A stretch of 36,772 nucleotides of DNA from Kiritimatiellia bacterium (GTDB taxonomy: Bacteria; Verrucomicrobiota; Kiritimatiellia; RFP12; UBA1067): NCBI GenBank assembly GCA_028686345.1, contig JAQUCE010000049.1:1-36772 (forward strand). The letters are read 5' to 3'. Positions within the stretch are counted from its first letter, which is position 1. Each line of letters begins with the position of its first letter. The notes under the pieces are model-generated. The model did not search any database and had not been told where the DNA came from. It was given only the letters and a program-made list of their open reading frames with translations. Position numbers and translations under genes: made by a program. Below are positions 25,627 to 35,900 of this stretch, piece by piece.

Positions 25627-28600
25627 CTACGGCAGCAGCACGGCGCGGTAAAAGCGTTGCGTCACGCCAGCGGCAGGGTCAATAAAGCTGGAAACTCCCT
25701 CGGTTGCCCGATTGGTGCCAAGGGGTGCCCAGCCAGGCTGTCGCAGGCGATCGCTGTATTCAATCACGTAAACGCGATCAGGCTCGGTCAACGCACTGAT
25801 TGTGACAAGGTTATTGCTGCGGGTGTCGAGCGCAATGATCTGCGGCGCGGCGGGCGCGCCCATGCGGTTAGGGGCGCGCGGACTCCAATTGGACATGTTG
25901 TAAACAGCGCCGAGATTGCCGTCCGGATAAAATCCCTGGCTGACATTCGGGCTCTGCTCGCCAAAGATCAGTGCGTGCTGGCGCACCCCGGTTGGTGAGT
26001 ACAAGCCGAGCGCCTCACCGCTCGCACTCAACTTGAAGTTTGCATGCAGATCGCCGGTGGCGCAACTCTTGTTCTGCTCTGGCTCGCCATCGGCCCAGAC
26101 CAACAGAAAGCCGCGAGGCGCAATCACAGTACCCGCTGGAATTGTCCACTTGGCCGGCAACTCAAGGTTGTCGGTCAGAGTATAGCCTGAGAGATCAATG
26201 GCAACACTGTTGGGATTATAAAGCTCAAACCAGTCCTGGAACTTCTGATCACATGGATCCGGATATCCGCCAGGGCCGTTGTTAACTGCCATCCACTCGT
26301 TAATAACCACCGGTTGCGGTGCTAGTTCGCCCAGATTCGTGATGGTAATGGTATCAGATGCGCCGGCAAGCGTCGTGCCGTGCAGATCACATGCCTGCAG
26401 CGCGATGGTGTTGACGCTCTCCGGCAGCGGTATTGCCAGACTCCAGGTGGTGGCAGAGCTCCAGGTCACTGGGTAGACGATCCCATTGACCGTGATGGTT
26501 TTGACCAGGATTGAGCCGCTGCCGACAAGCGTCACAGGCGAACCGTTCACGCTGAAGTCACCCCCGTTGTTGCTGGTGATTGCAAAAGGAGCCGCGATCT
26601 GCGACTGTAACTGGCCGCGCACAAAGTCGGCGCGGTCTTTCAGGTAAGTTACTATTCCACTCCAGTTCTCACCGAGCAGCCCGGCGTAGTGCGCGGCCCA
26701 GCGGCCCATGTAAGAGGCATCGCCGGTCACGGCTGTTAGATCATAGAGATGGCCGTAGTAGGCGTGCAGATTGTTCGGACGGTTGATCAGCTTGCTGGTA
26801 TTGGCTGAGCCGGTGCCAGGAAAACCAGTATTGATTGGCTGCACAAACGAGTAATCCATGTCCCAGGGAAAGAGCATGGCTCTGCCATCCTCGGGCCGGA
26901 AATAGAAGATCGCATTGTGCGAACCGCCGTAGGTGTAAATATCGCTGCCGCCGATCAGGGCGATGAACGCCACGCCGCGCATCCACTGGTCAACATCCAT
27001 CAGCCGCTCCATCTCCGCGTCGAGTGCAGCGCCGTTCAGGCTGAAGGCTTTCGCCAGCGCGATCATCGGGGCATAGTGGTTGCGATCCGTGTGATTCTCC
27101 TTGAGATAGACCCAGCGGTAGGCTTCGGGATCAACTCCCAGATCTTTGATATCGGTTCCCTTGACACCATCAGGCTGCGGCAGCTTGTACGACTCAACGT
27201 CACCAGTCAGCGTAGTGGTTGGATGATAGATCAGCTCGAGTTTGAACAACTCTCCGTCATTGCCATCCTTGTACTGGGAGTCTAGAAACTCCTTGCTGTA
27301 CTTGGTCAGAATCAGCAAGCCAGTGCCATTATGCTGCGCAAGGGGGGCGAAGACTTGGCAGAGGTCATCGTACATACCTGGCAGGGCGCCCGCTTTGTTG
27401 ATGGCGTGCTTGAGCAGGATCTCATCGTGCTTCCCGCCCTTGTTGGACTGGCCGCCGGAGCGATCCACAGTGATACGATCCAGCACCCCGCGGTAGAGGC
27501 AATCAGCGGGCAGACGCACACTGAACCCCACACGGTTTGGATTGTCACGACCACGCTGGCTGCCCTGCAAGTGCACCGCCGCGTCGTAGGCCACATGCTT
27601 TTCATCGGTGATCAAGGTGCAGCCCAAGCGCTCATTGCTCATGACATTGATGTGACTGTGCAAAAAGGCCGCGTCAGCGGGTGTCATGACAATCCTGACA
27701 GTCTGCAACTGCGGCATCAGCGGCGCCCCGCTGCTGACTGCAAACAGAGCGCGCGAATCCGCGCCGGCAGCAGGCGCGCAGGCAATCGCGCCCAGGCCAT
27801 CGGTTGCCTCAACAAAAAACTGTACAACGCTGCCCGCACTCTGGCCCGGCACAATTGCGTTCAGGCGTTGAGCATTGTCAGGGCCGGCAGTCAAAGTCAT
27901 TGGTATTGCCTGCCAGCTGCCGCTGTTCACCGCGTAACGCAGTGTGGCGGAAGCAACGCCGTCCGGATCAGAGGGGCTCACTGTAATGGCCACGCCCTGC
28001 CCGGCACTCGGCACCACGGGCTGATGCGCGAGGTCACTGAAGGTTGGACCGAGATTCGCGGTATAGCAGGAGTTGCGGGTGCCTGGTGTGCCGCTCAGTG
28101 CGGGCCGGGCAATCTCTGTCAGCCGCGGCAGGCGGTTGAAATAGAGTCGCGTCAGCAGTCGATTGCACCCGCTGACCCACTTGGCGCGGAATGAGATCTG
28201 ATACTCGCGTCCGTTGACCACTGGTTGGTTATTGGCGAGGGTGGTCTCAACGTGGTTGTGCATGTGTCCGGTGTAACCATTGGAGACAAGGCGCAGCACA
28301 CGGTTGGCCGGGTTGTCAGGATCAACAATCACCTCGCTGTGGCGGTGGTTGCCGATCATGCGCCAGGTGGCGCCGCCGCTCTCGAAATCAGTGTTCTGCA
28401 GCAACTGTGCAGCAGCGCCTGAGGGTGTTTCCACGACGGTAATATCATCAATCAGAATTTCGCCCGCCTCAAGCAGGCCAATCACAAATTCCCGCCATTG
28501 ATCCGGGCTGTTGGCGGTTTCTTTTGTAGCGATTCCACTATAAGAGTAGCTCTGCCAAGTTGCGGCACCGCTGTCGTCACTTGCGGCCCAGGCCTCTGGC

Positions 28601-31035
28601 CGGGAGTTGTCGGCCCGCGGGTCGCGCAGCTCCAGGGTCGCGCCGAGCCCGTCGGCGCTCTGGGGCCACGGAGCGCTGTCCGCATAGGTTACAACATTGG
28701 CAGGGTTGCCGGCCTCATCTGGATCAACATTGGGTGGCAGCGGAGCGCCGGCGTTGTCGAACAGCTCCACGCGGGCGCCACTGCCGGAGAGGCGCAGGCT
28801 CAGGTTGCCGACAATATCAGCCGACGGATAGAGTCCTTGCAGATAGTCGGCATCGAGTGCCACCACTAGGTGTGCGCCGCTGGCGATTGACTGACCCTCG
28901 GGAAACCGGTAGGCGGTTTTACCTTTGATCTCCAATCGCCAGCCGCTGAGCTCCACAGTTGACGCGCCGCGGTTATACAGCTCCACCCACTGCTCCAGCG
29001 ATTTGACAGGGGCGCCCTGCGGCGCGCGGGGTTTGTACTGGATTTCATTGATCACGATCTCGTTGCAAAGCGCGACATTATTGACTGCACCGAAATTCAA
29101 AGCAGTCGGATGGTGCCATGCTCCACTGCCTTCCGGCCAGCGCACGCGTGGATAGCTGCGGAGGGTGGCGGCATCCACAATCAAGGCGCTGGCAGTGTAG
29201 AGCGCCAGCCGGTCCATGGCAGCCACGTCAAAGCCGAGAGTCGCGCAATCAAAAACAACGCGCCCGCCGGCGGGAATGATCCCGGCTGGAATCAGATAGC
29301 TACGCGCAGGTGTGCCGAGAGCTTTAATAACGCAGTTAGAGAGATTGACACTCTGCGAACCGTAGTTATAGATCTCGACTTGAAACACAGCGGAGGTTGT
29401 ACCAGCCAGTTTATTAAAGGCCAGCGGCGGCAGGTGCGGCGGCAGGTTGGCGGTCAAAGTCAGTGTCAGATCAGCGCCAAACACGATATCCCCTGAGCCT
29501 GTGGCCGCCTGATGCACGGCAACTGCCAGGACATTTGTTCCGGCCACGAGCGACGCGGTTGAGAGCGGATATGAGCCTGAGAGGGCTGCCTTGACAACAT
29601 TGGATACAGCCCGGCTTGCATGCGTGAGGGCACCCCCCGGCAGATTGAGTCGCAGCACCTCAACGCCGTTGAGGTAATAAACCGCGCCATCATCAAGGAT
29701 TGTGCGCAGCGCGAGCTCCGCGGTAACAGGATCGCCTTCGACAATAAAAGCGGTGCGGAAATATTTGGTGGCAGGCGAGGCTGGCAGCAGGGTGTTGGGA
29801 GTCAACAGACCCGTCGCCGTGCCACCGGCTTCAACGCGGAATCCGGCGGGGTTAGCCGAAGTGCCTTCATTGAAGGTATGGAAATCGAGCGTGTTGATAC
29901 CTGCTGTAAAGCCAGAGGAAAGGGTGAACAGCGTGCTGAACGCGTTGAATCCTACATAGGCCAACCCTTGATCAACGCCATTGAGCAGAACCTGGTTGAC
30001 CCGATTGTCGGCAGCAAAGCGCAGCGCAATATTGGCTGTAGCTGGATCCATGTTGCTCAGGTCAAAGGTGGTACGGAAATTGTAGCCTCCGGCAGGCACA
30101 CCTGCGCTACCGGATGTGATCGCCCCGATCCAGCTGGAGAGCGCGTTGTTGGCCAGCCAGTTAGGGTGATTGGCCATCACTGTCGCGCTGATATTAGGCG
30201 GCGGGGGCGTGCTGTAGGTCGAGGCGGTGAGCACATAGTGCGGATCCGGCTGACCGGGTGCCAGGAGCTGACCAGCGGCATCCACCCCGCTGTTAAAGAG
30301 CGTGGCAATGGCCTGCGTTTCGCTGATCCACGCCCCTGTCGTGCTGCTGGCAAAAATCGCGTTGCCAATGTTCCATGCGCTGTCATCAAACTCCGCTGCC
30401 TGCCACCCAGCCCCGGGCTCCGAGCCATCCGCGATATATTTCCAAGCCGTGTTCAGCAGGATGGCATCCGGATCAACAGTGGTGATCGGCGCCGGATGAT
30501 TACAGGCTCCGGGGGTTCCTCCTGAGCCGGGGCCAGCACCCCAGTTGGCGGGGTCAGCGGTGGCTCCATCCTCATCGATCTTCGCCAGCGAAGCTCCGCC
30601 ACCATCAGCCGCCACAGGCCAGAGACCGTCAGTCCCGTAATCCAGCAGATCCATCAGACGGTTGTTATTGTTACGCAGTTCCAGCTTCTCGCCGCTATTG
30701 CTGAGCCGCCCTGTGAACGGGCCCAGCACGTTCGTGACACCAGTGGCAGCCGTCAAATCGCCGGGTGAGGCTGCCACCACCAGAAAGCCGCGACCTGGAA
30801 CAACAGTGTTTTCAGGAAAGAGATACTCAATGCCTTTAGTGATTGACCAGCCCGAGATATCCATATCAACAGCCAGCTGATTGCGCAGCTCGACCCATTC
30901 AAAAACCGCCTCATTGGCCTGGGTTGGATGGTACATGATCTCATTGAAAACAACCGTCACATCCGCCCATGCTGTTGAAACAATCAAAAAAACAACTGCG
31001 CTGCTAAACAACCACCCTGCTTTTGCTCTTTTCAC
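25627..31035 (-). CDS. Giant secreted CotH-kinase/lamin-tail-domain protein
   Basis: The product has 1802 residues with a signal peptide (LFSSAVVFLIVSTAWA). Domains by eye: lamin-tail domain about 25-175 (VVFNEIMYHPTQANEAVFEW), beta-sandwich region about 190-520, a second lamin-tail-like unit about 532-615, a third at 658-790 (EIVINEIQYKP), a carbohydrate-binding-like sandwich about 850-960, an Ig-like unit, a CotH domain about 1110-1440 (including LFPWDMDYSF near 1388), a further lamin-tail domain about 1573-1700 (VVINEWMAVN), and a C-terminal strand unit ending TQRFYRAVLLP. CotH domains are atypical protein kinases, best known from spore coats; in PVC bacteria such proteins are extracellular and of unknown function. 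The start is GTG at 31035 with GGAG about 6 nt upstream. It lies within the polysaccharide gene block. Confidence 0.85.
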   Translation of the reverse strand: MKRAKAGWLFSSAVVFLIVSTAWADVTVVFNEIMYHPTQANEAVFEWVELRNQLAVDMDISGWSITKGIEYLFPENTVVPGRGFLVVAASPGDLTAATGVTNVLGPFTGRLSNSGEKLELRNNNNRLMDLLDYGTDGLWPVAADGGGASLAKIDEDGATADPANWGAGPGSGGTPGACNHPAPITTVDPDAILLNTAWKYIADGSEPGAGWQAAEFDDSAWNIGNAIFASSTTGAWISETQAIATLFNSGVDAAGQLLAPGQPDPHYVLTASTYSTPPPPNISATVMANHPNWLANNALSSWIGAITSGSAGVPAGGYNFRTTFDLSNMDPATANIALRFAADNRVNQVLLNGVDQGLAYVGFNAFSTLFTLSSGFTAGINTLDFHTFNEGTSANPAGFRVEAGGTATGLLTPNTLLPASPATKYFRTAFIVEGDPVTAELALRTILDDGAVYYLNGVEVLRLNLPGGALTHASRAVSNVVKAALSGSYPLSTASLVAGTNVLAVAVHQAATGSGDIVFGADLTLTLTANLPPHLPPLAFNKLAGTTSAVFQVEIYNYGSQSVNLSNCVIKALGTPARSYLIPAGIIPAGGRVVFDCATLGFDVAAMDRLALYTASALIVDAATLRSYPRVRWPEGSGAWHHPTALNFGAVNNVALCNEIVINEIQYKPRAPQGAPVKSLEQWVELYNRGASTVELSGWRLEIKGKTAYRFPEGQSIASGAHLVVALDADYLQGLYPSADIVGNLSLRLSGSGARVELFDNAGAPLPPNVDPDEAGNPANVVTYADSAPWPQSADGLGATLELRDPRADNSRPEAWAASDDSGAATWQSYSYSGIATKETANSPDQWREFVIGLLEAGEILIDDITVVETPSGAAAQLLQNTDFESGGATWRMIGNHRHSEVIVDPDNPANRVLRLVSNGYTGHMHNHVETTLANNQPVVNGREYQISFRAKWVSGCNRLLTRLYFNRLPRLTEIARPALSGTPGTRNSCYTANLGPTFSDLAHQPVVPSAGQGVAITVSPSDPDGVASATLRYAVNSGSWQAIPMTLTAGPDNAQRLNAIVPGQSAGSVVQFFVEATDGLGAIACAPAAGADSRALFAVSSGAPLMPQLQTVRIVMTPADAAFLHSHINVMSNERLGCTLITDEKHVAYDAAVHLQGSQRGRDNPNRVGFSVRLPADCLYRGVLDRITVDRSGGQSNKGGKHDEILLKHAINKAGALPGMYDDLCQVFAPLAQHNGTGLLILTKYSKEFLDSQYKDGNDGELFKLELIYHPTTTLTGDVESYKLPQPDGVKGTDIKDLGVDPEAYRWVYLKENHTDRNHYAPMIALAKAFSLNGAALDAEMERLMDVDQWMRGVAFIALIGGSDIYTYGGSHNAIFYFRPEDGRAMLFPWDMDYSFVQPINTGFPGTGSANTSKLINRPNNLHAYYGHLYDLTAVTGDASYMGRWAAHYAGLLGENWSGIVTYLKDRADFVRGQLQSQIAAPFAITSNNGGDFSVNGSPVTLVGSGSILVKTITVNGIVYPVTWSSATTWSLAIPLPESVNTIALQACDLHGTTLAGASDTITITNLGELAPQPVVINEWMAVNNGPGGYPDPCDQKFQDWFELYNPNSVAIDLSGYTLTDNLELPAKWTIPAGTVIAPRGFLLVWADGEPEQNKSCATGDLHANFKLSASGEALGLYSPTGVRQHALIFGEQSPNVSQGFYPDGNLGAVYNMSNWSPRAPNRMGAPAAPQIIALDTRSNNLVTISALTEPDRVYVIEYSDRLRQPGWAPLGTNRATEGVSSFIDPAAGVTQRFYRAVLLP

Positions 31036-31133
31036 TATTGACTCCGTGTGTTCTCAAGCGTTGCATTTAAATTAACAGTAAGCTTCTTCACTTCATCATT
31101 TTACTGCGTCGGGCCTCTTGCAGTTTTTACAGC

Positions 31134-32801
31134 CTAAAAACGCTGCTTATCGGCCTTCAGCCGTTCGCGCAGCTTCGAATAACTGACATCCTGCACAGCG
31201 CAACCCTCATCAATCGCCAAGACCGCGGCCGTGGCGGCACTCTGCCCCAGGATCATAAAGACCGGCTCCATACGGATTGAGCCGAACGCAATATGCGAGC
31301 TGGAAACGCATACTGGCACCAATAAATTCATACACTCCGCTTTCTTCGGGACAACTGAGTTGTAAGATATCTGATACGGCCCCTTGGTGCGCACTCCCAC
31401 ATCCCCTTCATTCTGAACATAACCCTCTTTGGTAATATAGCGCTGACAGCAATGCGAATCTAATGTGTAAGAGCCCATACCAATCGGTTTTTCAACAGCC
31501 TCTTTATTAAGCACATTGTGTTCGGTCATCACATGTTCCCCTATCATACGACGCGCCTCACGCACATAAATCTGATGTGGCCAGTTACCGTTGTCCAGAA
31601 ATTCATCCGCTGCCAACCCCCACTGCGACATCTCAGTGCGGAGATCATCGGGCATCCGTTGATCATTGGCCGCAAAATAATAAAGCCCCTGCTGATAATC
31701 CTGATGTGCCTTAATAATTTCACGGCGCTTACCATAAGAGGCCTCAGGATACTCATAGTTCATCCCAATAAAATCAGAGCTGAATGCCCCATGGTTGTTG
31801 GTGTCTGTTTTCAGATTGGGAATCATATCAAACTTCTCAAAGAAATCGGTTTTACCCAAGCTCAGCTCCCGCAGCAGAAGTTCATAGGTGGCTGGGTTGT
31901 AGTTGTCTGGTTTAAGAAAGGGAATCCTGTTGGCATTGTTACGGGTCAGACAGGTACGGAAGCAATATGCCTGCACCCGGTGATCACCATCTCCTGTTTT
32001 TCCGGGAGGCGCGGTTGAGATGCAAGGCAAAACACCGCTCTCTGGGTCGCCAGCCACTTTATACGGAGAAACATTGCCGTGAAAATAGTGCTTATGGTGA
32101 TCAAACGCCTCAAGCTGGATGCCATTCCACCTCTCTCCGTAAACTGCGTTGGCCTCCCGCCCCACATGATACGAAACACCTGCGGCGGCCATCAGATCAC
32201 CCTCGTAGGTGGCATCAATAAAGACCTTAGCAATAAAACTTCGTCCGCTCAACATCGATATTTTTACAATCCGGCCATCCTGCATGACCACACCGCTGGC
32301 ACGATCCAGCCACTCATCGCGTAAAACTTTGATCTCGTATTCGGAGATCCAAGCATCAAAAATACGCTCAGCCACATGCGGTTCAAAGGTCCACATCTCC
32401 TGATTCTCCACCCTGCGCGATTGCCTGCCATACCCCTTCTCCGCAAAATCAGTCAGCTTCTCGTGCTGCCAGCTCTCTGCTTTGCTGTAATGCTGATAGA
32501 TTTTTTCATAAAATTCGCGCGACATTCCGCCTATCGAACCTGTGTTGCCGGCATCGGTGTAGCCCAGCCCCCCTGATGTCAAGCCCCCCAGATGTTTATC
32601 CGGCCCAACAAGAATAACTGACTTTCCCATCTTGGCAACTTGAATGGCGGCTATCACACCTGAGGAAGTTCCGCCGTAGATCACTACATCAGCCTCTTGA
32701 TCACCATAAAAGGTCCGGTTGTAAACAGGACAATTACGACAGCCAGCTGCCAACAAAGTCACTAACACCACACCTACTGATACAGCTTTAAAGTTTTTCA
32801 A
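31134..32801 (-). CDS. FAD-dependent oxidoreductase lipoprotein
   Basis: The product has 555 residues. I choose the TTG at 32801: it directly opens a lipoprotein signal (MKNFKAVSVGVVLVTLLAAGC, Cys21), and AAAGGAG lies about 11 nt upstream. The longer ATG frame to 32876 would bury the signal 25 residues inside. A dinucleotide-binding motif VVIYGGTSSG lies at 39-48, and HLGGLTSGGLGYTDAG is typical of the FAD_oxidored family (PF12831), whose members are often labelled xanthan-lyase-like in databases. The substrate is unknown; homologues cluster with glycoside hydrolases and polysaccharide lyases in PVC and Bacteroidetes genomes. It follows the pectate-lyase-fold gene by 110 bp, with a terminator-like hairpin between, and precedes the CotH gene by 98 bp. 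Confidence 0.85.
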   Translation of the reverse strand: MKNFKAVSVGVVLVTLLAAGCRNCPVYNRTFYGDQEADVVIYGGTSSGVIAAIQVAKMGKSVILVGPDKHLGGLTSGGLGYTDAGNTGSIGGMSREFYEKIYQHYSKAESWQHEKLTDFAEKGYGRQSRRVENQEMWTFEPHVAERIFDAWISEYEIKVLRDEWLDRASGVVMQDGRIVKISMLSGRSFIAKVFIDATYEGDLMAAAGVSYHVGREANAVYGERWNGIQLEAFDHHKHYFHGNVSPYKVAGDPESGVLPCISTAPPGKTGDGDHRVQAYCFRTCLTRNNANRIPFLKPDNYNPATYELLLRELSLGKTDFFEKFDMIPNLKTDTNNHGAFSSDFIGMNYEYPEASYGKRREIIKAHQDYQQGLYYFAANDQRMPDDLRTEMSQWGLAADEFLDNGNWPHQIYVREARRMIGEHVMTEHNVLNKEAVEKPIGMGSYTLDSHCCQRYITKEGYVQNEGDVGVRTKGPYQISYNSVVPKKAECMNLLVPVCVSSSHIAFGSIRMEPVFMILGQSAATAAVLAIDEGCAVQDVSYSKLRERLKADKQRF

Positions 32802-32885
32802 AATTCCGTTTTCTCCTTTCTTGAAATCGTCCGCCAGCATCGTCGCCGCCATCGTCAACCGACCCCTAAAACCCAAACTCCAAAA

Positions 32886-32902
32886 TCCGCGCCCGGCGCG
32901 GA
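32886..32902 (-). terminator. Terminator-like hairpin after the pectate-lyase-fold gene
   Basis: On the minus strand TCCGCGC and GCGCGGA form a perfect 7-bp stem with a 3-nt loop, followed at once by TTTT. It lies about 10 nt past the stop codon of the upstream gene. The T-run is short, so termination may be partial and still allow some expression of the oxidoreductase. Confidence 0.5.
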
Positions 32903-32911
32903 CGCAGCCCC

Positions 32912-35900
32912 CTACCTAACCTCATACATCACGGCGAACACCATGCGGGAGACAGTCCCGTCCACTCCAACAGGGGCATACCGCAATTCAACCGGACCTT
33001 TACGGGGTAAAATAAAGGGAGCGTCATAGCACTTTGAATCAGCGGCAGGGTTACTGCCATCCAAGGTATAGTGTACCACAACATCAGCGCCATGCTGGAT
33101 TGAGACAGCCTGTAACCGATCCACTTCTCCGCCGGCTGGAACAACCTGGAGCTGCCATGCAGAGGCTGAAATTTCAGCTCCGATAAAAACATTATCAAAC
33201 AACACTTCAAATGGCCCTCCCCCGCTCCGGGTGTCGTAGGCGACCATGATTGTTTCAATGACATCCCCGCTAAGCGAGCCTAATGGAACCTCGATCCTCA
33301 CCCATTGACCAACTGCGCCTGACTTTGTGCCTGCATGGTGACTGCTGCCATGAGGCAAAGAGCGCAGAGCCCGCTTTGACTGAAAATAGAGATCAAAAGC
33401 AGTGGAACGTCCATTTTCATTGAGCGGTTTCTTCCAGTAGACCAACTTTGTGTCTGGTAAAACTGCCACAGGTTCAGAGCTGACCACATGATAAGCAAAG
33501 GAATAGGCTGGATCTTCGGAAAGCCCTTTGAATAACAGCGCCTGATCTCCGCTACGGGCATCATCCCGTTTAACGGACTGGATTTGACTGCCACTGACCT
33601 TACGAAGCCCGCCTCCCGGATTTGCGATCTGCTGTAGCGGTACCGGCGGGTCACTTCTTTCAAATGAACTTTGATAAACTGAGCGAATATCTTTCCCGAA
33701 ATTCGGTATCTCCTGACGCGGGGTGGCGGAGTTGGCAAATGCACTCCCGGCTAAAGCGTTGCCTCCCATATTTAAAGCACCGGGCTGATTCACGGTGCTG
33801 GCAACCGAGACAGCTGCGTCACCGTTAATAAACAGCTGTTCCTTTTGCTGCAGATCGAAAATACCCTGCTCCAAATCAACTCGCCCCGCATTAACGGTCA
33901 CAGGGCCGGAGCGTGTGACAAACTGCTGCATCACCGTCCGACCGCGGCCTTCAAACAAAGCAGTGCTGTTCCCGGCCCAGATCTGCGAATTTTGAAACAC
34001 CGCAACCCCGCGATCCTCCCTGGCCGTGACAATGGCGCCTTCCGTAAAGGCGCCCAGAGAGACCAGCTGAGCCAATGCAAAGCTCACCTTGGAGCCCTCT
34101 GAGGCAGCCAGGTACGCAGCGCGGCTGACAGTGTCTGAGCCATGCATCAGCACCGCTGCGTTGTTTTTACCGTAAAAAGAGATGCCCTCATGGGCTGCAT
34201 AAAGAAAGGTTCCTCTGACCTGCTCATCCATACAATCCCTGAAGATGATCCCTTGAAGGTGCTGACGCTGATACTCAATCAGCCCTAAAACTGCATCCTG
34301 TTTGCCAGCCCCCAATTTGAAGGGAAGTTTTTTCGACCTGCGCCCCATGTAATGGGGATTAAATTGCACATCTTCTACCCACCCGCGTTTTTTACAGTTG
34401 CCAACAAAAAGACCACGCTTAAACATCGCGCCGGAGAGATATTGAATCACATGCCCGTCATTCGGGAAGGTGGCGAAATCAACCCCCTGCCAAGCATTGC
34501 CGATATTTGTATCGAATATCCAACACCCTTTGCCCTGCGACTGCACACACCAGGGATAGGCCGCAGGCTCGTTCAAGGGCTGCTCGGGATACCAGAAGCT
34601 GAGACCGCGCAACCCTGAATCGGAGGAGAGCTGTACAAAGGCCGGTCCATTCTCCTTTCCGGCATTATGGCTGGGCATCAACACCGATCCGTCAGAGATC
34701 GTATGATGCGGCACATCCAGGCAGCCGCGCAGTTCAACCCTGGACGGCACCTTGATATCACCGGTAAACTTATAGTACCCGGCCGGAACATAAACCGTTC
34801 CGCCGCCTTTATTCGCACCAGCGGCATCCAGCGCCTTTTGAAATGCCACGCTGTTATCCGCCAGCGCACTTGAAGCACCAAAATCCACCACGTTCAGCAA
34901 CCCATCGGATTTTGGTCGGCGGAAAGGAGCTGGCTCAGGTGCCACCAAAGAAGTTTCGATTGCCGCAGGCCACACAGAGGCAACCTCCACATCGCCATTC
35001 ACAGAGCGGTTGTCAACTATGGAGCTCTTACGATCAAATCCCAGCACTCTGGCGCACCTGACGCCAGCGCCTAGAATTGTTTTTTTAAACGAGGTGGCTC
35101 CCAGCAAGAGATCGCCCGACTCAGCATTGACCTCCTGTGCGGAGCAACTCCGCAAAGAAAACAGGCCGCTGCCCGTATTATGTATTGGAGCTTGAAAATC
35201 GCAGGAGTGGAATTGAACCACGCTGTCAAAGGTTTTTTCTCCGGCAACAGCGTAATTATAACCATGCAACCGAGAGCTATAAACCGACAAACCCACCGCG
35301 TTGAGATGCTCCACACGCAATGCCGTTCTGCAGGATGTGATCTCTCCCTCCGCCATAACAGCGTTGGTGGTGCCGCGCTTGCCTTTTATGAAAACCACAC
35401 CCTGGTTGTAGCCATCAACCTTTAACCGCCAGATATACTCCCAGTCGCTGCGCCCCATAATCAGAGCAACACTCTCGGAATCAAGCAGCCACTCACGGAA
35501 TTTGTCGGCCCCTTCCGCCGCAGGGGCTCCGAGAAGACCACTCTCGATCCATACCTGCGGGGAGATCAACACCTCTGAGATGCGTCCAATATCGGTGGTG
35601 CTGTCAATTGCAATACCGGTTTTTAAGGCACAGATTTTCAGCCGCCGGAAAGTGTGCAGTTCGTTGCCCTCCGGACCAACGCAGATGGCCTTCCAGGAGT
35701 TAACAAATACGCAATCGAAAACACTTTGATTGTCATTTGCCGCCATGTTGGCGGTTCTTACGGTCCACGGATATTGGGCCGGATCCACGGCTGTTTGCTC
35801 TGGATACCAAAAGGTCAGACCACGCAAACCAGCCCCGCGCTGAACCGTAAAGGCGGCAGCGGCATCCTCCTCACCCCGATGCGCCAAGATTTTAAAGACC

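Noticed and set aside
27331-30525. Long plus-strand frames (287 and 301 codons) opposite the CotH/lamin-tail gene
   Set aside because: They mirror a coherent multi-domain protein on the minus strand and have no recognisable domains.
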